From contig NZ_CP042425.1 in assembly GCF_008254045.1 (NCBI RefSeq), positions 3,472,001-3,536,000 on the forward strand: a stretch of DNA of 64,000 bases, in the 5' to 3' direction. The stretch's first letter is position 1, and the number at the start of each line of letters is the position of its first letter. The stretch is from Limnoglobus roseus. GTDB lineage: Bacteria; Planctomycetota; Planctomycetia; Gemmatales; Gemmataceae. Both the position numbers and the translations under genes were made by a program. Below the pieces are notes generated by a model, which was not told the origin of the DNA, made no database searches, and was given only the letters and a program-made list of their open reading frames with translations. Positions 44,683 through 53,802 of the stretch are shown piece after piece.

Positions 44683-45723
44683 ATGCCAGACGAACCCCTT
44701 CCCAACACCGCGTTCGAATCCATCCTCGAATCGGACACCACCGAGACGAAGCCGAAGTCGCCGAAGTCCGACATCGACCAGTACGTTCAGCAGATTCAGC
44801 AGACGGCCGAGAAACTGAAGACCGACAACTGCGGTCGCGGCGACGCGAAGTTGTTGGCCACGTCGATGAAGGAACTGCGGCACTGCTTCCGCGTCTTCGC
44901 CCCGTACCGCGGCAAGCTGAAGGTCACCGTCTTCGGCTCCGCCCGCACGAAGCCGGACCACCCGGCGTATGCCGCCGCCGTCGAGTTCGGCCGGCAGATG
45001 GCCGCGGCCGGGTACATGGTCATCACCGGGGCCGCGGCCGGCATCATGGAGGCTGGGCACATCGGGGCCGGCCGCGACAGCAGTTTCGGCCTGAACATCC
45101 TCCTGCCGTTCGAGCAGGCCGCCAACCCGGTGATTCTCGACGACCCGAAGTTGATGAACATGCGGTACTTCTTCACCCGCAAACTCGCGTTTGTGAAGGA
45201 GTCGGACGCCGTCGCCCTCTTCCCCGGCGGCTTCGGCACGCACGACGAGGCGTTCGAAACGCTCACGCTCATCCAGACTGGCAAGTCGCACATCTTCCCG
45301 CTGGTGCTGGTGGACGAGCCCGGCGGAGACTACTGGGCCTGCTGGCAGCGGTTCATCGAAGACGGCCTGTTGAAACGCGGCTACATCTCGCCGCAGGACC
45401 AGGCGTTCTACAAAATCACCGATTCCGTCGAGGAGGCGGTGAAGGAAGTGACGCAGTTCTACCGCGTCTACCACTCGATGCGGTACGTCCGCGGCGACCT
45501 AGTGCTGCGACTGCACTCACGGTTGTCGGAGGCGGTGCTGGAAAAGGTGCGAACGGAGTTTGCGAGTTTGCTCACCGGCGGCACGTTCGAGCAGACCGAC
45601 GCCCTACCGGCCGAGGCGAACGAACCGGACCTGGCGAGCTATCCGAGGCTGAGGTTCCGCTTCGACCGCCACAACCACGGCCGCCTGCGGCAACTGATCG
45701 ACTTCGTGAACCGGGAAGGGTGA
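44683..45723 (+). CDS. LOG-family protein (lysine-decarboxylase-like, TIGR00730 type)
   Basis: The protein has 346 residues. The ATG at 44683 is chosen for the AGGAGG 4 nt upstream, and ATG at 44665 in the same frame is an alternative. The LOG fold is recognised by KVTVFGSARTKPD, GAAAGIMEAG (in place of GGGxGIM) and the PGGFGTHDEAFE motif. LOG enzymes cleave ribose from nucleoside monophosphates, as in cytokinin activation. The N-terminal 60 residues, rich in Lys/Asp and helical, are an unusual extension. The C-terminal part after about 270 is also extra. Confidence 0.82.
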   Translation: MPDEPLPNTAFESILESDTTETKPKSPKSDIDQYVQQIQQTAEKLKTDNCGRGDAKLLATSMKELRHCFRVFAPYRGKLKVTVFGSARTKPDHPAYAAAVEFGRQMAAAGYMVITGAAAGIMEAGHIGAGRDSSFGLNILLPFEQAANPVILDDPKLMNMRYFFTRKLAFVKESDAVALFPGGFGTHDEAFETLTLIQTGKSHIFPLVLVDEPGGDYWACWQRFIEDGLLKRGYISPQDQAFYKITDSVEEAVKEVTQFYRVYHSMRYVRGDLVLRLHSRLSEAVLEKVRTEFASLLTGGTFEQTDALPAEANEPDLASYPRLRFRFDRHNHGRLRQLIDFVNREG

Positions 45724-45815
45724 TCGGCCGATCGGTTCTCCGGCCTGAATGGCCGGCTCAGTCAGCCCAGGTCGGAGCGAGGCGCAGGCCTGGGCTACGA
45801 CCACGTGAGTAGTCC

Positions 45816-45910
45816 GGCCCTGAAGGGCCGTTCATTCTGGCACGCGGGAATGAACGGCCCCTTCAGGGCCGAAAAATTGGCGGCCAATCACCCAGGCCTC
45901 ACGGCCTGGG
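45816..45910. terminator. Cluster of hairpins between converging genes
   Basis: The main stem pairs 45816-45836 with 45849-45870 (one bulged base), and a second pairs 45891-45898 with 45903-45910. AGCCCAGG/CCTGGGCT pieces at 45764-45796 resemble family A. Together they fill the 260-bp space between two convergent genes. Confidence 0.65.
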
Positions 45911-45983
45911 CTGATAGAACCGGCCTTTCAGACCGGAAGACTGGGGCCGCCGGGCTTTCGGCATCCCTGTAGGGCCGCCACTC

Positions 45984-46892
45984 TTACCGCTTCACCCCGC
46001 TGATCGTTTCGAGGGCGAGCAGCAGCGCCTGCGTGCCCTTGCGGCCGTAGCCGAGGGCTCGCACGCTCTCGTAGAGTTGCTTCGCCAGCCCCAAGCCCGG
46101 CAGGCTCAGGTTCATTCGCTCGGCTTCCTTCAGTGCGATGCCCATGTCCTTGATGAAGTGCTCGACGTAGAAGCCCGGCTCGAAGTTGCGGGCCAGGATC
46201 CGCGGCCCGAGGACTTCCAGCGCCTTGCTGCCGGCCGCGCCGACGCTCACGCTCTTGAACACCGTCTCCAGGTCTAGGCCGGCCTTGTAGCCGTAGAGCA
46301 ACCCCTCGCAGAGCGCGACCATGTTCGACGAGATGAGGATCTGGTTCACCATCTTCGTGTGCTGGCCCGCGCCGGGGCCGCCCTGGTGGACGATGGTCTT
46401 GCCCATCGCCTCGAAGATCGGCGTGACGGCCGCGACCACGGCCTTGTCGCCGCCGATCATGATGCTCAAGGCCGCATTCTTGGCCCCAACGTCGCCGCCG
46501 CTCACCGGGGCGTCCAGGGCGGCCACGCCCTTCGCAGTAGCGGCCTCCGAGATTTCCACCGCCAGGCTCGGCTCACTCGTGGTCATGTCCACCAACACCG
46601 TCCCCGCCTTCGCCCCGGCGAGCGCCCCGTCTTCGCCGAGGAAGACCTCGCGCACGTCCTTCGGGAAGCCGACGATGGCGAACACCACGTCGCTGGCTTC
46701 CGCCACCGCCTTCGGCGTGTCGGCGAATTTCGCCCCCTGGTCGATCAGCGGTTGGGCCTTGTCGCGGCTGCGGTTGTACACCGTGGCCGAGTAGCCCTTC
46801 TTAATGGCGTGTTCGCACATCCAGCGGCCCATGACGCCGGTGCCGATCCAGCCGATGCGGGTTTTGCCGGGGGTCGCGGTCGAAATTTGCAT
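45984..46892 (-). CDS. Beta-hydroxyacid dehydrogenase (3-hydroxyisobutyrate/tartronate semialdehyde reductase type)
   Basis: The protein has 302 residues. The N-terminal Rossmann motif [10 protein letters not shown] is at about 13-22, the substrate-binding [13 protein letters not shown] is present, and the catalytic lysine lies in [11 protein letters not shown]. The overall length and motif set fit NAD(P)-dependent reductases such as GarR or 3-hydroxyisobutyrate dehydrogenase. No glyoxylate or valine-pathway genes adjoin it, so the substrate is not decided. Confidence 0.85.
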   Translation of the reverse strand: MQISTATPGKTRIGWIGTGVMGRWMCEHAIKKGYSATVYNRSRDKAQPLIDQGAKFADTPKAVAEASDVVFAIVGFPKDVREVFLGEDGALAGAKAGTVLVDMTTSEPSLAVEISEAATAKGVAALDAPVSGGDVGAKNAALSIMIGGDKAVVAAVTPIFEAMGKTIVHQGGPGAGQHTKMVNQILISSNMVALCEGLLYGYKAGLDLETVFKSVSVGAAGSKALEVLGPRILARNFEPGFYVEHFIKDMGIALKEAERMNLSLPGLGLAKQLYESVRALGYGRKGTQALLLALETISGVKR

Positions 46893-47007
46893 GGCGTAGA
46901 AACCGTGAAGGTGCTAGGTTATTCCAATTCAGAAATTCTGACGGGTGCGTGAAGCCCACCGTCGCGAACCGCCGACATCCTACGGAACAGAGTCCGGATT
47001 GCAACGA

Positions 47008-47784
47008 ATGAACGCACTCGAGCAGGACGCCCCGCAAATTCGTGCCCCCATCGTGCTGCTCCACGGTCTGTGCGGTTTCGATCAAATCTTCGCCTGCCGC
47101 CGGCCCGTGGCGGAATACTTCCCTGGCATCCGCTCCTACCTGACCGCTGGCGGCAACCGCGTGTTGGTCCCCCGCCTGAGCCCGACGGCCGGCATCTCCA
47201 CCCGCGCGGCCGAATTGCGAGCGTACCTCCGGCGGGAGGTCGGCAATCAACCTGTTCACTTGATCGGCCACAGCCTCGGCGGCCTCGACGCCCGGTACAT
47301 GATCTCGAAACTCGGGGCGGACGATCGTGTTCTGTCGCTGACCACGGTCGGCACGCCCCACCGCGGGACCAGCTTCGCGGACTGGGGATTGGACCGCCTC
47401 GCACGGTTCTTTCGGCCGCTGCTCCGAAAAGCCGGGTTGCCGGAGGACGCCTTCCACGACCTGACGGTCGATTCGTGCCGCCGGTTTAACGAGGACGTGC
47501 CGGATGTGCCGGGGGTGCGGTACTTCGCGGTCGCCGGGGTTTGCGCGAAGCCGTGGCTCGGGGCCGAGTGGTGGCTGCCCGCCCGCATCGTCGGCAAGGC
47601 CGAGGGGCCGAACGACGGCGTCGTCAGCCTCGCCAGTGCTACATGGGGCGAGCGAACCGACGTCTGGCACGCCGCCGACCACCTGAACCTCGTGAACTGG
47701 CCGAACCGCAAGGCGAAGAAGCGTGGGCTCTGGCGCGACCGCGCCGCCGACTACGGCCGCCTTCTGTCGCGCCTCGAATCCTGA
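47008..47784 (+). CDS. Alpha/beta hydrolase, triacylglycerol lipase-like
   Basis: The protein has 258 residues. The start at 47008 begins just before the first strand. The oxyanion-side HGLCGFD lies near the N-terminus, and the nucleophile elbow GHSLGGLDARYM contains the catalytic Ser. A catalytic Asp (probably GPNDGVVS) and a His (WHAADHLNLVNW) follow in the right order. The sequence resembles bacterial lipases of the LipA type. No signal peptide is seen, so it is probably cytoplasmic. Confidence 0.78.
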   Translation: MNALEQDAPQIRAPIVLLHGLCGFDQIFACRRPVAEYFPGIRSYLTAGGNRVLVPRLSPTAGISTRAAELRAYLRREVGNQPVHLIGHSLGGLDARYMISKLGADDRVLSLTTVGTPHRGTSFADWGLDRLARFFRPLLRKAGLPEDAFHDLTVDSCRRFNEDVPDVPGVRYFAVAGVCAKPWLGAEWWLPARIVGKAEGPNDGVVSLASATWGERTDVWHAADHLNLVNWPNRKAKKRGLWRDRAADYGRLLSRLES

Positions 47785-47985
47785 CCAGAACGCACAGCCG
47801 TCGCCACCCCATCGACTGCCGTTTCCGCCGTTGTCGTCACGTCTCCGGGAACCTGACCACGTCGCGAAGATCGTTCCCCCATTTTCATCGCCGTGCCCGA
47901 TTCCGACCGGCCGCCCGAACCGATGCCTGAAGTACCGCAAACAGGACAGCGGTTGCTCGTGGAATCCACTCGAAAGGAACACCCC

Positions 47986-48381
47986 ATGCGTCACGGACTG
48001 ATGATGCGGACCCTCGCGGCCGCCGTGTTGAGCCTCGCCGTCGTTTCGTTCGCCCACGCGGGCGGCAAGGACAAGGACTGTAACACCTGCGCCAGCCCGG
48101 TCGTCGTTCAAGGCGTCGGCAACCCCGCCTGCGACGAATGCGGCCCGCGGGTGAAGAAATCGGCTCACAAGCAGGTCAACGGCACGGCTTTGTGCGACGC
48201 GAACTTCATCTTCGGCACGTCCAAGTCGTTCTTCTGCCCCTGCCGCGGCGGCTGTAGCGACCTGCCGATCAGCGTTTCCCACCCTGGCTTCCGCAACAAC
48301 TGCGCACTGCCGATCTACGGCCCTGGCATCGGCCAGCCGGCCAACAACTGTGCCGGCGTGTTCTCCAACCTGAACCGCTAA
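47986..48381 (+). CDS. Small secreted cysteine-rich protein
   Basis: The protein has 131 residues. The ATG at 47986 follows AAAGGAAC, and the longer frame upstream lacks a ribosome site. A signal peptide (about 1-25, VVSFAHAGG) precedes a mature part with about ten cysteines, including CNTCA, CDECG, CPCRGGC. The spacing predicts disulfide bonds or metal binding, but no family is recognised. Confidence 0.6.
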   Translation: MRHGLMMRTLAAAVLSLAVVSFAHAGGKDKDCNTCASPVVVQGVGNPACDECGPRVKKSAHKQVNGTALCDANFIFGTSKSFFCPCRGGCSDLPISVSHPGFRNNCALPIYGPGIGQPANNCAGVFSNLNR

Positions 48382-48405
48382 TAGCTCTCACCGTTCCTAA
48401 CAACG

Positions 48406-48450
48406 CGGCCGGTGGCCCCACAAAGGTGAGGTCGCCGGCCGTGCTATTTT
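48406..48450 (+). terminator. Intrinsic terminator after the Cys-rich protein gene
   Basis: CGGCCGG (48406-48412) pairs with CCGGCCG (48435-48441), followed by TGCTATTTT. Confidence 0.55.
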
Positions 48451-48518
48451 GTTGACATGCCTGTCGCCCGAGGCGACGATACTCGCGACCAAAATCTCTC
48501 CCCGGCCGAGGTCGCCCG

Positions 48519-49157
48519 GTGCCGATTGAAATCAACTGTCCGTGCGGTACGCTTCTCCGCGTCGCCGACGATCAGGCGGGACACCGCGTCCGGTGTCCAC
48601 AGTGTCAACAGGTGATCGTCCCGCCTGCCGCGACTCGACCGCCCGTACCACGGGCCCCTCGCGCGCCGCGTGCGAAGTCGGACGAAGTGCTTCCCCTGGC
48701 GGAAGGGCCTCCGGACTTGCCCTTGTCGGCAACGCCCGCTGCCGCCCCGGAACCTCCCACAGCCGACGGCGAAGACACCACGCCTTACGGCATGGCGGGT
48801 CCGGAACGACGGTCGGCCGAACAGAATGCCGACCGCGAGCGGATGAAGGAAATGGTGACCAAGGCCCGGCGAAAGAAGAAGCGAATCGAGGACGACGAGG
48901 AAGATGAAGACGACCGGCCGCGGAAACGGGCGATCGGGGTGTTCGGAGGAACTTACTACCACGCCCCTCGACTGTTTGCGTTCATCGCGACCGCGATTGC
49001 CGTTCCCGTCATGGTGGTGTTACTGATTGCACTCCTAAACCAACCCGTGCCCCGGGCCAAATACGTCGTCGGGCACACCCTGTTCTTGGTCCTCTTGTTC
49101 TTCATACTTTTCGACATCCTCCGCGGTGGGGGTCGGGACACGTACTGGCGTCTGTAA
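48519..49157 (+). CDS. Zinc-ribbon membrane protein with Arg/Asp-rich linker
   Basis: The protein has 212 residues from GTG. The N-terminus reads CPCGTLLRV, then VRCPQCQQVIVPP, forming a zinc ribbon with two CxC/CxxC pairs. A Pro/Ala linker and a charged stretch (about 105-145, KKKRIEDDEEDEDDRPRKR) precede two or three C-terminal membrane segments (AFIATAIAVPVMVVLLIALL and VGHTLFLVLLFFILFDIL). The function is unknown. The design (ribbon, polyampholyte, membrane) is repeated in part by neighbours. Confidence 0.62.
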   Translation: MPIEINCPCGTLLRVADDQAGHRVRCPQCQQVIVPPAATRPPVPRAPRAPRAKSDEVLPLAEGPPDLPLSATPAAAPEPPTADGEDTTPYGMAGPERRSAEQNADRERMKEMVTKARRKKKRIEDDEEDEDDRPRKRAIGVFGGTYYHAPRLFAFIATAIAVPVMVVLLIALLNQPVPRAKYVVGHTLFLVLLFFILFDILRGGGRDTYWRL

Positions 49158-49172
49158 GCCCCTCTCGGGAGC

Positions 49173-50120
49173 TTACGGTACGACCCGCAACCACAGACTG
49201 CTCGCCCCGGTCGTCGGCGTTGCGGTCGCCCGTCGGAGCGCGGTCGGCATCGCGGCCCGAATTGCCTCGGGGTGTCGGGCTTCCAGGTACGACGGGAACA
49301 GCACCACGCGGTAGCGGTCCCCGCCGGTCAGCATCGCCCGTACCAGGTACGCTTCGTTCCACGCCCAGCCTTTGTCGTACCACGCCTTCGGGTACTCGAA
49401 CGGCCAGAAGATGTCGTGGATGTGAACGAGAACGCCCGGCCGCAGGGCCGGCAGCACTTCGAAGAGCACGAAGTTTACGTCCGACCCGATCTTCGAAACG
49501 TGCGACGAGTCGAGGAAGAGAATGTCGTTCGCCTCCAGTTGGCGGAACAACTCCAAGGGCACGTCCTGCACCGGCTTCTCGATCAGCGTGCAACTCTCCC
49601 GGTCCGCGGGCGTCAGCAGTGAGTTCAGCCGCGTTGGGTACGGTTCGATGAACGTCAGCGCCGGTTTCACGTCGAAGCGATCCCGCACGTCGAGCATCAA
49701 CGCCGACGAGAACCCGGAACCGATCTCAATGACCCGCTGAGGCCGGTGGTGGAGCAGCATCCCGAACAGATAGCAAGCGTCGCCGTAGGTGAAGAACTCG
49801 TTCTCGAAGTGGTAGCGGAACACCGGCGTCGGCCGGTCGGAAAACGGGCACGGGTAGGCCGCGAGTTCTTTCAGCAGTTCCAACTGCTCGCCCGCGTGCA
49901 GGTCGATGCCCGGCAGTTCGTCGGCCGCCGAGAGGGCGGCGTGCTTTCGTTCCACTTCGGCGTGGTCGGGCAGGGGCGAGGCGAAGTGCCCCGGCGGGTA
50001 CGCAAGGAACTGGCGGTTCGGGTTCCGCCACAGGGCGAGCAGTCGCCGCAGCCACCGCAAGGAATAGTACGCCCGCCCCCCACCGGGGACGCGGTTCATC
50101 AGCGATTCGAGTCCGGCCAT
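49173..50120 (-). CDS. SAM-dependent methyltransferase-like protein
   Basis: The protein has 315 residues. A Rossmann-type motif I, RVIEIGSGFSSALMLDV, sits near residue 132, followed by FIEPYPTR (acidic strand 2) and DILFLDSSHVSKIGSD (motif for strand 4). This order matches class I methyltransferases of the type-24 or FkbM-like group. The N-terminal 90 residues are helical and specific to this protein. The substrate is unknown. Confidence 0.72.
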   Translation of the reverse strand: MAGLESLMNRVPGGGRAYYSLRWLRRLLALWRNPNRQFLAYPPGHFASPLPDHAEVERKHAALSAADELPGIDLHAGEQLELLKELAAYPCPFSDRPTPVFRYHFENEFFTYGDACYLFGMLLHHRPQRVIEIGSGFSSALMLDVRDRFDVKPALTFIEPYPTRLNSLLTPADRESCTLIEKPVQDVPLELFRQLEANDILFLDSSHVSKIGSDVNFVLFEVLPALRPGVLVHIHDIFWPFEYPKAWYDKGWAWNEAYLVRAMLTGGDRYRVVLFPSYLEARHPEAIRAAMPTALRRATATPTTGASSLWLRVVP

Positions 50121-50135
50121 GCGGGGTAGTGTAGC

Positions 50136-50975
50136 TCAATCCTCGTCCCGCGGCCGTCGCCGCCGGGGTTGCTCGTCCTCGTCGTCGAATCGCCGGAAGT
50201 CATCCGTTTCGTCGTCACTCCGGCGGCGTGGGCGGGGTTGTTCCGGCTCGTTAGCCGCCGGTTGAATCTCCGGCAACTCTTCCGGCATGACGGTGGGCCG
50301 GCGGGGCGTCGGCACTTCGGCCGGCACGTGGTACGGCGGTGTGCCGCCCCAACGGAACAGGAAGATGTGAATCGCCAGCGACGGGAGCCACACGGCCAAA
50401 ATTCCCAGGCAGGTTTCGTACACGCCGCTCGACGCCTCGTCCTTCTGGAACACGATGACGATCAGGGCGAGGAACGCGAGGATCGACACCGTGCCGGCCA
50501 GGGCGATGCGGCCGCCGGTGAACACCCGCTGGACCGTCGGCCATTCGCGGTTTCGGGTGCCGCGTGTGCCCGTCAGGTAAAATGCGCCCGCGACCACCAC
50601 CCCGGCCGTGATGAACGCCCACCCGGTTCGCGAAACCGCACTCCACTCCGTCGCCGGCGGCGGTGGCGGCTGACCGATGTTGAGCGGAAACTGCGGCCGT
50701 ACTGGTGGTAGCGGCGGCGAATCGGCGGAGCCGCCCTGCACGACGTGAACGGCCAGGACGGTCAGCCCGACGTGGAACGTCAGGACGCCGAAGGTGTAGA
50801 GCATCCAGTAAACGGTCTTCAGCCCCAGGTCCGGGTCGGGCGTGTCCGATCGTGCGTCCCGCACGCGGAGGGCGACGTAGACGAGGGCGACGATCATGAG
50901 AACCGTGGGCAGGCCGGCCCCGACGATGGTCAGAAGTCCGAAGCCCGCAGCGAGTTCGCCAGAAAAGAAGTTCAT
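50136..50975 (-). CDS. Membrane protein with Arg/Asp-rich C-terminal tail
   Basis: The protein has 279 residues. The start at 50975 opens the first membrane segment (GLLTIVGAGLPTVLMIVALVY). About five to six membrane segments are seen, with a Pro-rich loop (SPPLPPVRPQFPLN). From about 225 the chain is charged, ending RPRRRSDDETDDFRRFDD and further Arg/Asp runs. No family is recognised. It is divergent from guaB. Confidence 0.6.
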   Translation of the reverse strand: MNFFSGELAAGFGLLTIVGAGLPTVLMIVALVYVALRVRDARSDTPDPDLGLKTVYWMLYTFGVLTFHVGLTVLAVHVVQGGSADSPPLPPVRPQFPLNIGQPPPPPATEWSAVSRTGWAFITAGVVVAGAFYLTGTRGTRNREWPTVQRVFTGGRIALAGTVSILAFLALIVIVFQKDEASSGVYETCLGILAVWLPSLAIHIFLFRWGGTPPYHVPAEVPTPRRPTVMPEELPEIQPAANEPEQPRPRRRSDDETDDFRRFDDEDEQPRRRRPRDED

Positions 50976-51092
50976 GCGGCAGAACCTGAGCGGGACGAGT
51001 GTGGAGAATGATAACGGCCCGCCCGCCGCCCGCACACCAGAAACCCCGCAGATTCCCCCGCCGCCCGCCGCCATCATCTGACAACTTCTGGT

Positions 51093-51101
51093 TGCTATAA
51101 T
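51093..51101 (+). promoter_or_regulatory. Extended -10 promoter of guaB
   Basis: TGCTATAAT contains a perfect TATAAT (51096-51101) with TG one base upstream, the extended -10 form that needs no strong -35. It lies 62 nt before the guaB start. Confidence 0.6.
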
Positions 51102-51163
51102 CCCCCATCACCACTATTGTCACGCCCCCGCCGTCGCGGGGTGGAACTGCTGAGGATCGGGCC

Positions 51164-52654
51164 ATGCAAGATCGGATCGCGTATCAGGGCATCACCTTCG
51201 ACGACGTGCTGCTCGAACCCGGCTACAGCGACGTCGTGCCGAAGGACGTGGACGTCCGCACGCAACTCACCCGCAACGTCCGGCTGAACATTCCGATCAT
51301 CTCGTCGCCGATGGACACCGTCACCGAGAGCGAGTTGGCCATCGCGTTGGCGCAAGAAGGCGGCATCGGGATCATTCACAAGAACCTCTCGATCGCGGCC
51401 CAGACGCGCGAAGTGGACAAGGTGAAGCGGTCCGAGAACGGGATCATCACTGACCCCGTCACGCTGTCGCCGGACGAGACCGTCGGCAACGCCCGCCGTA
51501 TCATGGAACAGCAGCACATCAGCGGCGTGCCGATCACCGTCAACGGCTACCTGAAGGGCATTCTCACCCGCCGCGACTTGAAGTTCCTCGCGGACAATAA
51601 CCAGAAACTCTCCGAGGTGATGACGAAGGATAACCTCGTGACGGCGGTCGTTTCCGGGAACGAGGCCCCCACCCTGGAGGAAGCCGAACGGCGGTTGACG
51701 AAAAGAAAAGTGGAGAAACTGCTCCTGGTAGACGATCAATATCGACTGAAGGGGTTAATCACGATCAAGGACATTGACAAGGCGCAGAACTTCCCGAACG
51801 CCTGTAAAGATTCCCGCGGCCGCCTTCGGGTCGGGGCCGCGATCGGCGTGCTGGACTTCGAGCGGGCGCACTCCTTGATCGACGCGGGCGTGGACGTGCT
51901 AGTCGTGGACAGTGCCCACGGCCACTCGCGGAACGTGATGGAGACGGTGAAGGAACTGAAGCGGCGGTACACGATCGACGTGATCGCCGGGAACATCGCC
52001 ACGGAAGCCGGGGCGAAAGCCCTCGCCGACGCGGGGGCCGACGGGGTCAAAGCCGGTATCGGGCCGGGGTCGATTTGCACGACCCGCATTGTGTCCGGTG
52101 TCGGCGTGCCGCAGATGTCGGCGATCGGCAACGCCGTGAAGGCGTTGCGGGGAACGGGCGTCCCGGTCATCGGCGACGGCGGGATTCGCTATTCCGGGGA
52201 CATCACCAAGGCGCTCGCGGCCGGGGCGCACAGCGTGATGATCGGCGGCCTGTTCGCGGGCCTGGCCGAGAGCCCGGGTCAGGTGATCCTCTACCGCGGG
52301 CGGACGTTCAAGACGTACCGCGGCATGGGGTCGCTCGGGGCCATGCAGGCCGGGAGTGCCGACCGCTACCAACAGGGCGGCGGGACGCCGAACGGCAAGA
52401 TGGTCCCGGAGGGCGTCGAGGGCCGCGTGCCGTTTAAGGGGCCGCTGACGCCGTTCGTGTTTCAGTTGGTCGGTGGAATTCGTTCCGGCATGGGGTACGT
52501 CGGAGCAAGGACGCTCGAAGAACTCAGGACGACGGCCCGCTTCATTCAGGTGAGCGGGGCCTCGGTACAGGAGAGCCACCCGCATGACATCGCGATCACC
52601 CAAGAAGCGCCGAACTACAGCGTTTCCCATTACACCACGTCGGATGGCGATTAG
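51164..52654 (+). CDS. guaB: Inosine-5'-monophosphate dehydrogenase
   Basis: The protein has 496 residues, normal length. The N-terminal barrel start [20 protein letters not shown], a CBS-domain pair (about 95-210), the dinucleotide site, the catalytic cysteine C305 in [11 protein letters not shown] and the active-site flap region [17 protein letters not shown] are all present. It makes XMP from IMP, the first committed step to GMP. Its 3' end overlaps the start of the next gene by 71 bp. Confidence 0.97.
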   Translation: MQDRIAYQGITFDDVLLEPGYSDVVPKDVDVRTQLTRNVRLNIPIISSPMDTVTESELAIALAQEGGIGIIHKNLSIAAQTREVDKVKRSENGIITDPVTLSPDETVGNARRIMEQQHISGVPITVNGYLKGILTRRDLKFLADNNQKLSEVMTKDNLVTAVVSGNEAPTLEEAERRLTKRKVEKLLLVDDQYRLKGLITIKDIDKAQNFPNACKDSRGRLRVGAAIGVLDFERAHSLIDAGVDVLVVDSAHGHSRNVMETVKELKRRYTIDVIAGNIATEAGAKALADAGADGVKAGIGPGSICTTRIVSGVGVPQMSAIGNAVKALRGTGVPVIGDGGIRYSGDITKALAAGAHSVMIGGLFAGLAESPGQVILYRGRTFKTYRGMGSLGAMQAGSADRYQQGGGTPNGKMVPEGVEGRVPFKGPLTPFVFQLVGGIRSGMGYVGARTLEELRTTARFIQVSGASVQESHPHDIAITQEAPNYSVSHYTTSDGD

Positions 52655-53711
52655 CCTCGCGGTCCTCGCCGGCGTCGGCGGGGCGGCGTTCGGCCAACAG
52701 CCGTCCGTCGTGCCGCCGGCCCTGCCCGCCGCCCCGCCGGTGACGAAGTGGACCCCGTTCAATCAAACGCCGCCCGCGCCGCCGCCCGTCCCGGCCGCCC
52801 CGCCCGTCGTGCTGCCCGCGCCGCAACCAATACCCGACGCCCCGTTCGTCGAGTCGGCCGTCCCGCTGCCGGTCCTCCCGCCCACGACCGCACCCGTCTC
52901 CAACCCGCCGGGCTTGGTCCCCAACACGCTGACGTTCCAGAAGAGCGCCGGCGATTCGGTACCGATGCCCCCGACCGCCCCGTTGACGTTCCAGAAGGGG
53001 GCCGGAGAGATCGTGCCGATGGTGTCGCCGGCACCCGGCGTGCCGTCTCTACCGCCGATGGGCGTGCCCGCGATTCCGACACGCCTGGTCCGCACGCCGG
53101 CAGACGAGAAGGATGACGCGAAGGCCAAACAAGACGAAAAAGACAGGGAAGAAGCGAGGAAGCGGCTCGACGAGGAGACGAAGCGCAAGGAGCCGCCGAA
53201 GGCCACCGACCGCCAGTCGGACTTGACGAAAGGGACGCTGCCGAGCCGCCAGAACGTGTTCCGCCTCACGTCGGACGCGGACCTGGACGCGCGGATTCAG
53301 AAGGAATCGACGAGCGGGAAAAACCCGTTCCCGAAGCCGGCCCCGCTGTCGGCCGAACCGCTGGTCTACCAGGCGAAGACGGCATCGTACCCGCCGATGA
53401 AGACCTTCCGCGAGCCGACCTACGTCGTCCACCGCCGGCTGTACTTCGAAGAAATGAACAGCGAGCGGGCCGGGTGGGAGATCGGCTTCCTGCAACCGTT
53501 CCTGTCGGCCGGCTACTTCTACAAGGACCTCTTCTTCCTGCCCCACAACGCGGTGTCCGGCCTGTGGAAGAACCGCTGGGACACAAGCGCCGGCAAGTGT
53601 CAGCCGGGGGCACCGACGCCGTACTACCTGTACCCGCAAGGGTTCACGCTGAGCGGCCTGATGTTCCAGGCGACCCTGTTGACCGGCCTGCCGTTCATCT
53701 TCCCGGGGTAA
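52584..53711 (+). CDS. Secreted Pro/Ala-rich protein of unknown function
   Basis: The protein has 375 residues. The ATG at 52584 has GGAGAG nine bases upstream, inside guaB, and overlaps guaB by 71 bp. An ATG at 52644 would still leave a signal peptide. The signal is [20 protein letters not shown] very Pro/Ala-rich region (about 35-170) with two LTFQK-GAGE copies ([27 protein letters not shown]) is followed by a Lys/Glu stretch. A more conserved C-terminal part (about 225-375) has [15 protein letters not shown] and [10 protein letters not shown]. No family is recognised. Confidence 0.65.
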   Translation: MTSRSPKKRRTTAFPITPRRMAISLAVLAGVGGAAFGQQPSVVPPALPAAPPVTKWTPFNQTPPAPPPVPAAPPVVLPAPQPIPDAPFVESAVPLPVLPPTTAPVSNPPGLVPNTLTFQKSAGDSVPMPPTAPLTFQKGAGEIVPMVSPAPGVPSLPPMGVPAIPTRLVRTPADEKDDAKAKQDEKDREEARKRLDEETKRKEPPKATDRQSDLTKGTLPSRQNVFRLTSDADLDARIQKESTSGKNPFPKPAPLSAEPLVYQAKTASYPPMKTFREPTYVVHRRLYFEEMNSERAGWEIGFLQPFLSAGYFYKDLFFLPHNAVSGLWKNRWDTSAGKCQPGAPTPYYLYPQGFTLSGLMFQATLLTGLPFIFPG

Positions 53712-53718
53712 GCCATTT

Positions 53719-53802
53719 GGCGAGCCGAGCGGCGTGAGCCGCCGGGTGAATCGCTGGGAAGTGCCCGCGATTCACCCGGCGGCTTACGCCGCTCGGCTCG
53801 CC
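53719..53802. terminator. Bidirectional terminator hairpin (36-bp arms, one mismatch)
   Basis: The arms at 53719-53754 and 53767-53802 pair with one mismatch around 12 nt, between two converging genes. The right arm reaches the first base of the sulfatase stop codon. Confidence 0.85.

Noticed and set aside
44683..44760. A possible tRNA suggested by GTTCGAATCC near 44713
   Set aside because: It is inside the LOG-family coding frame, and no acceptor stem, D-arm or anticodon arm can be formed around it.
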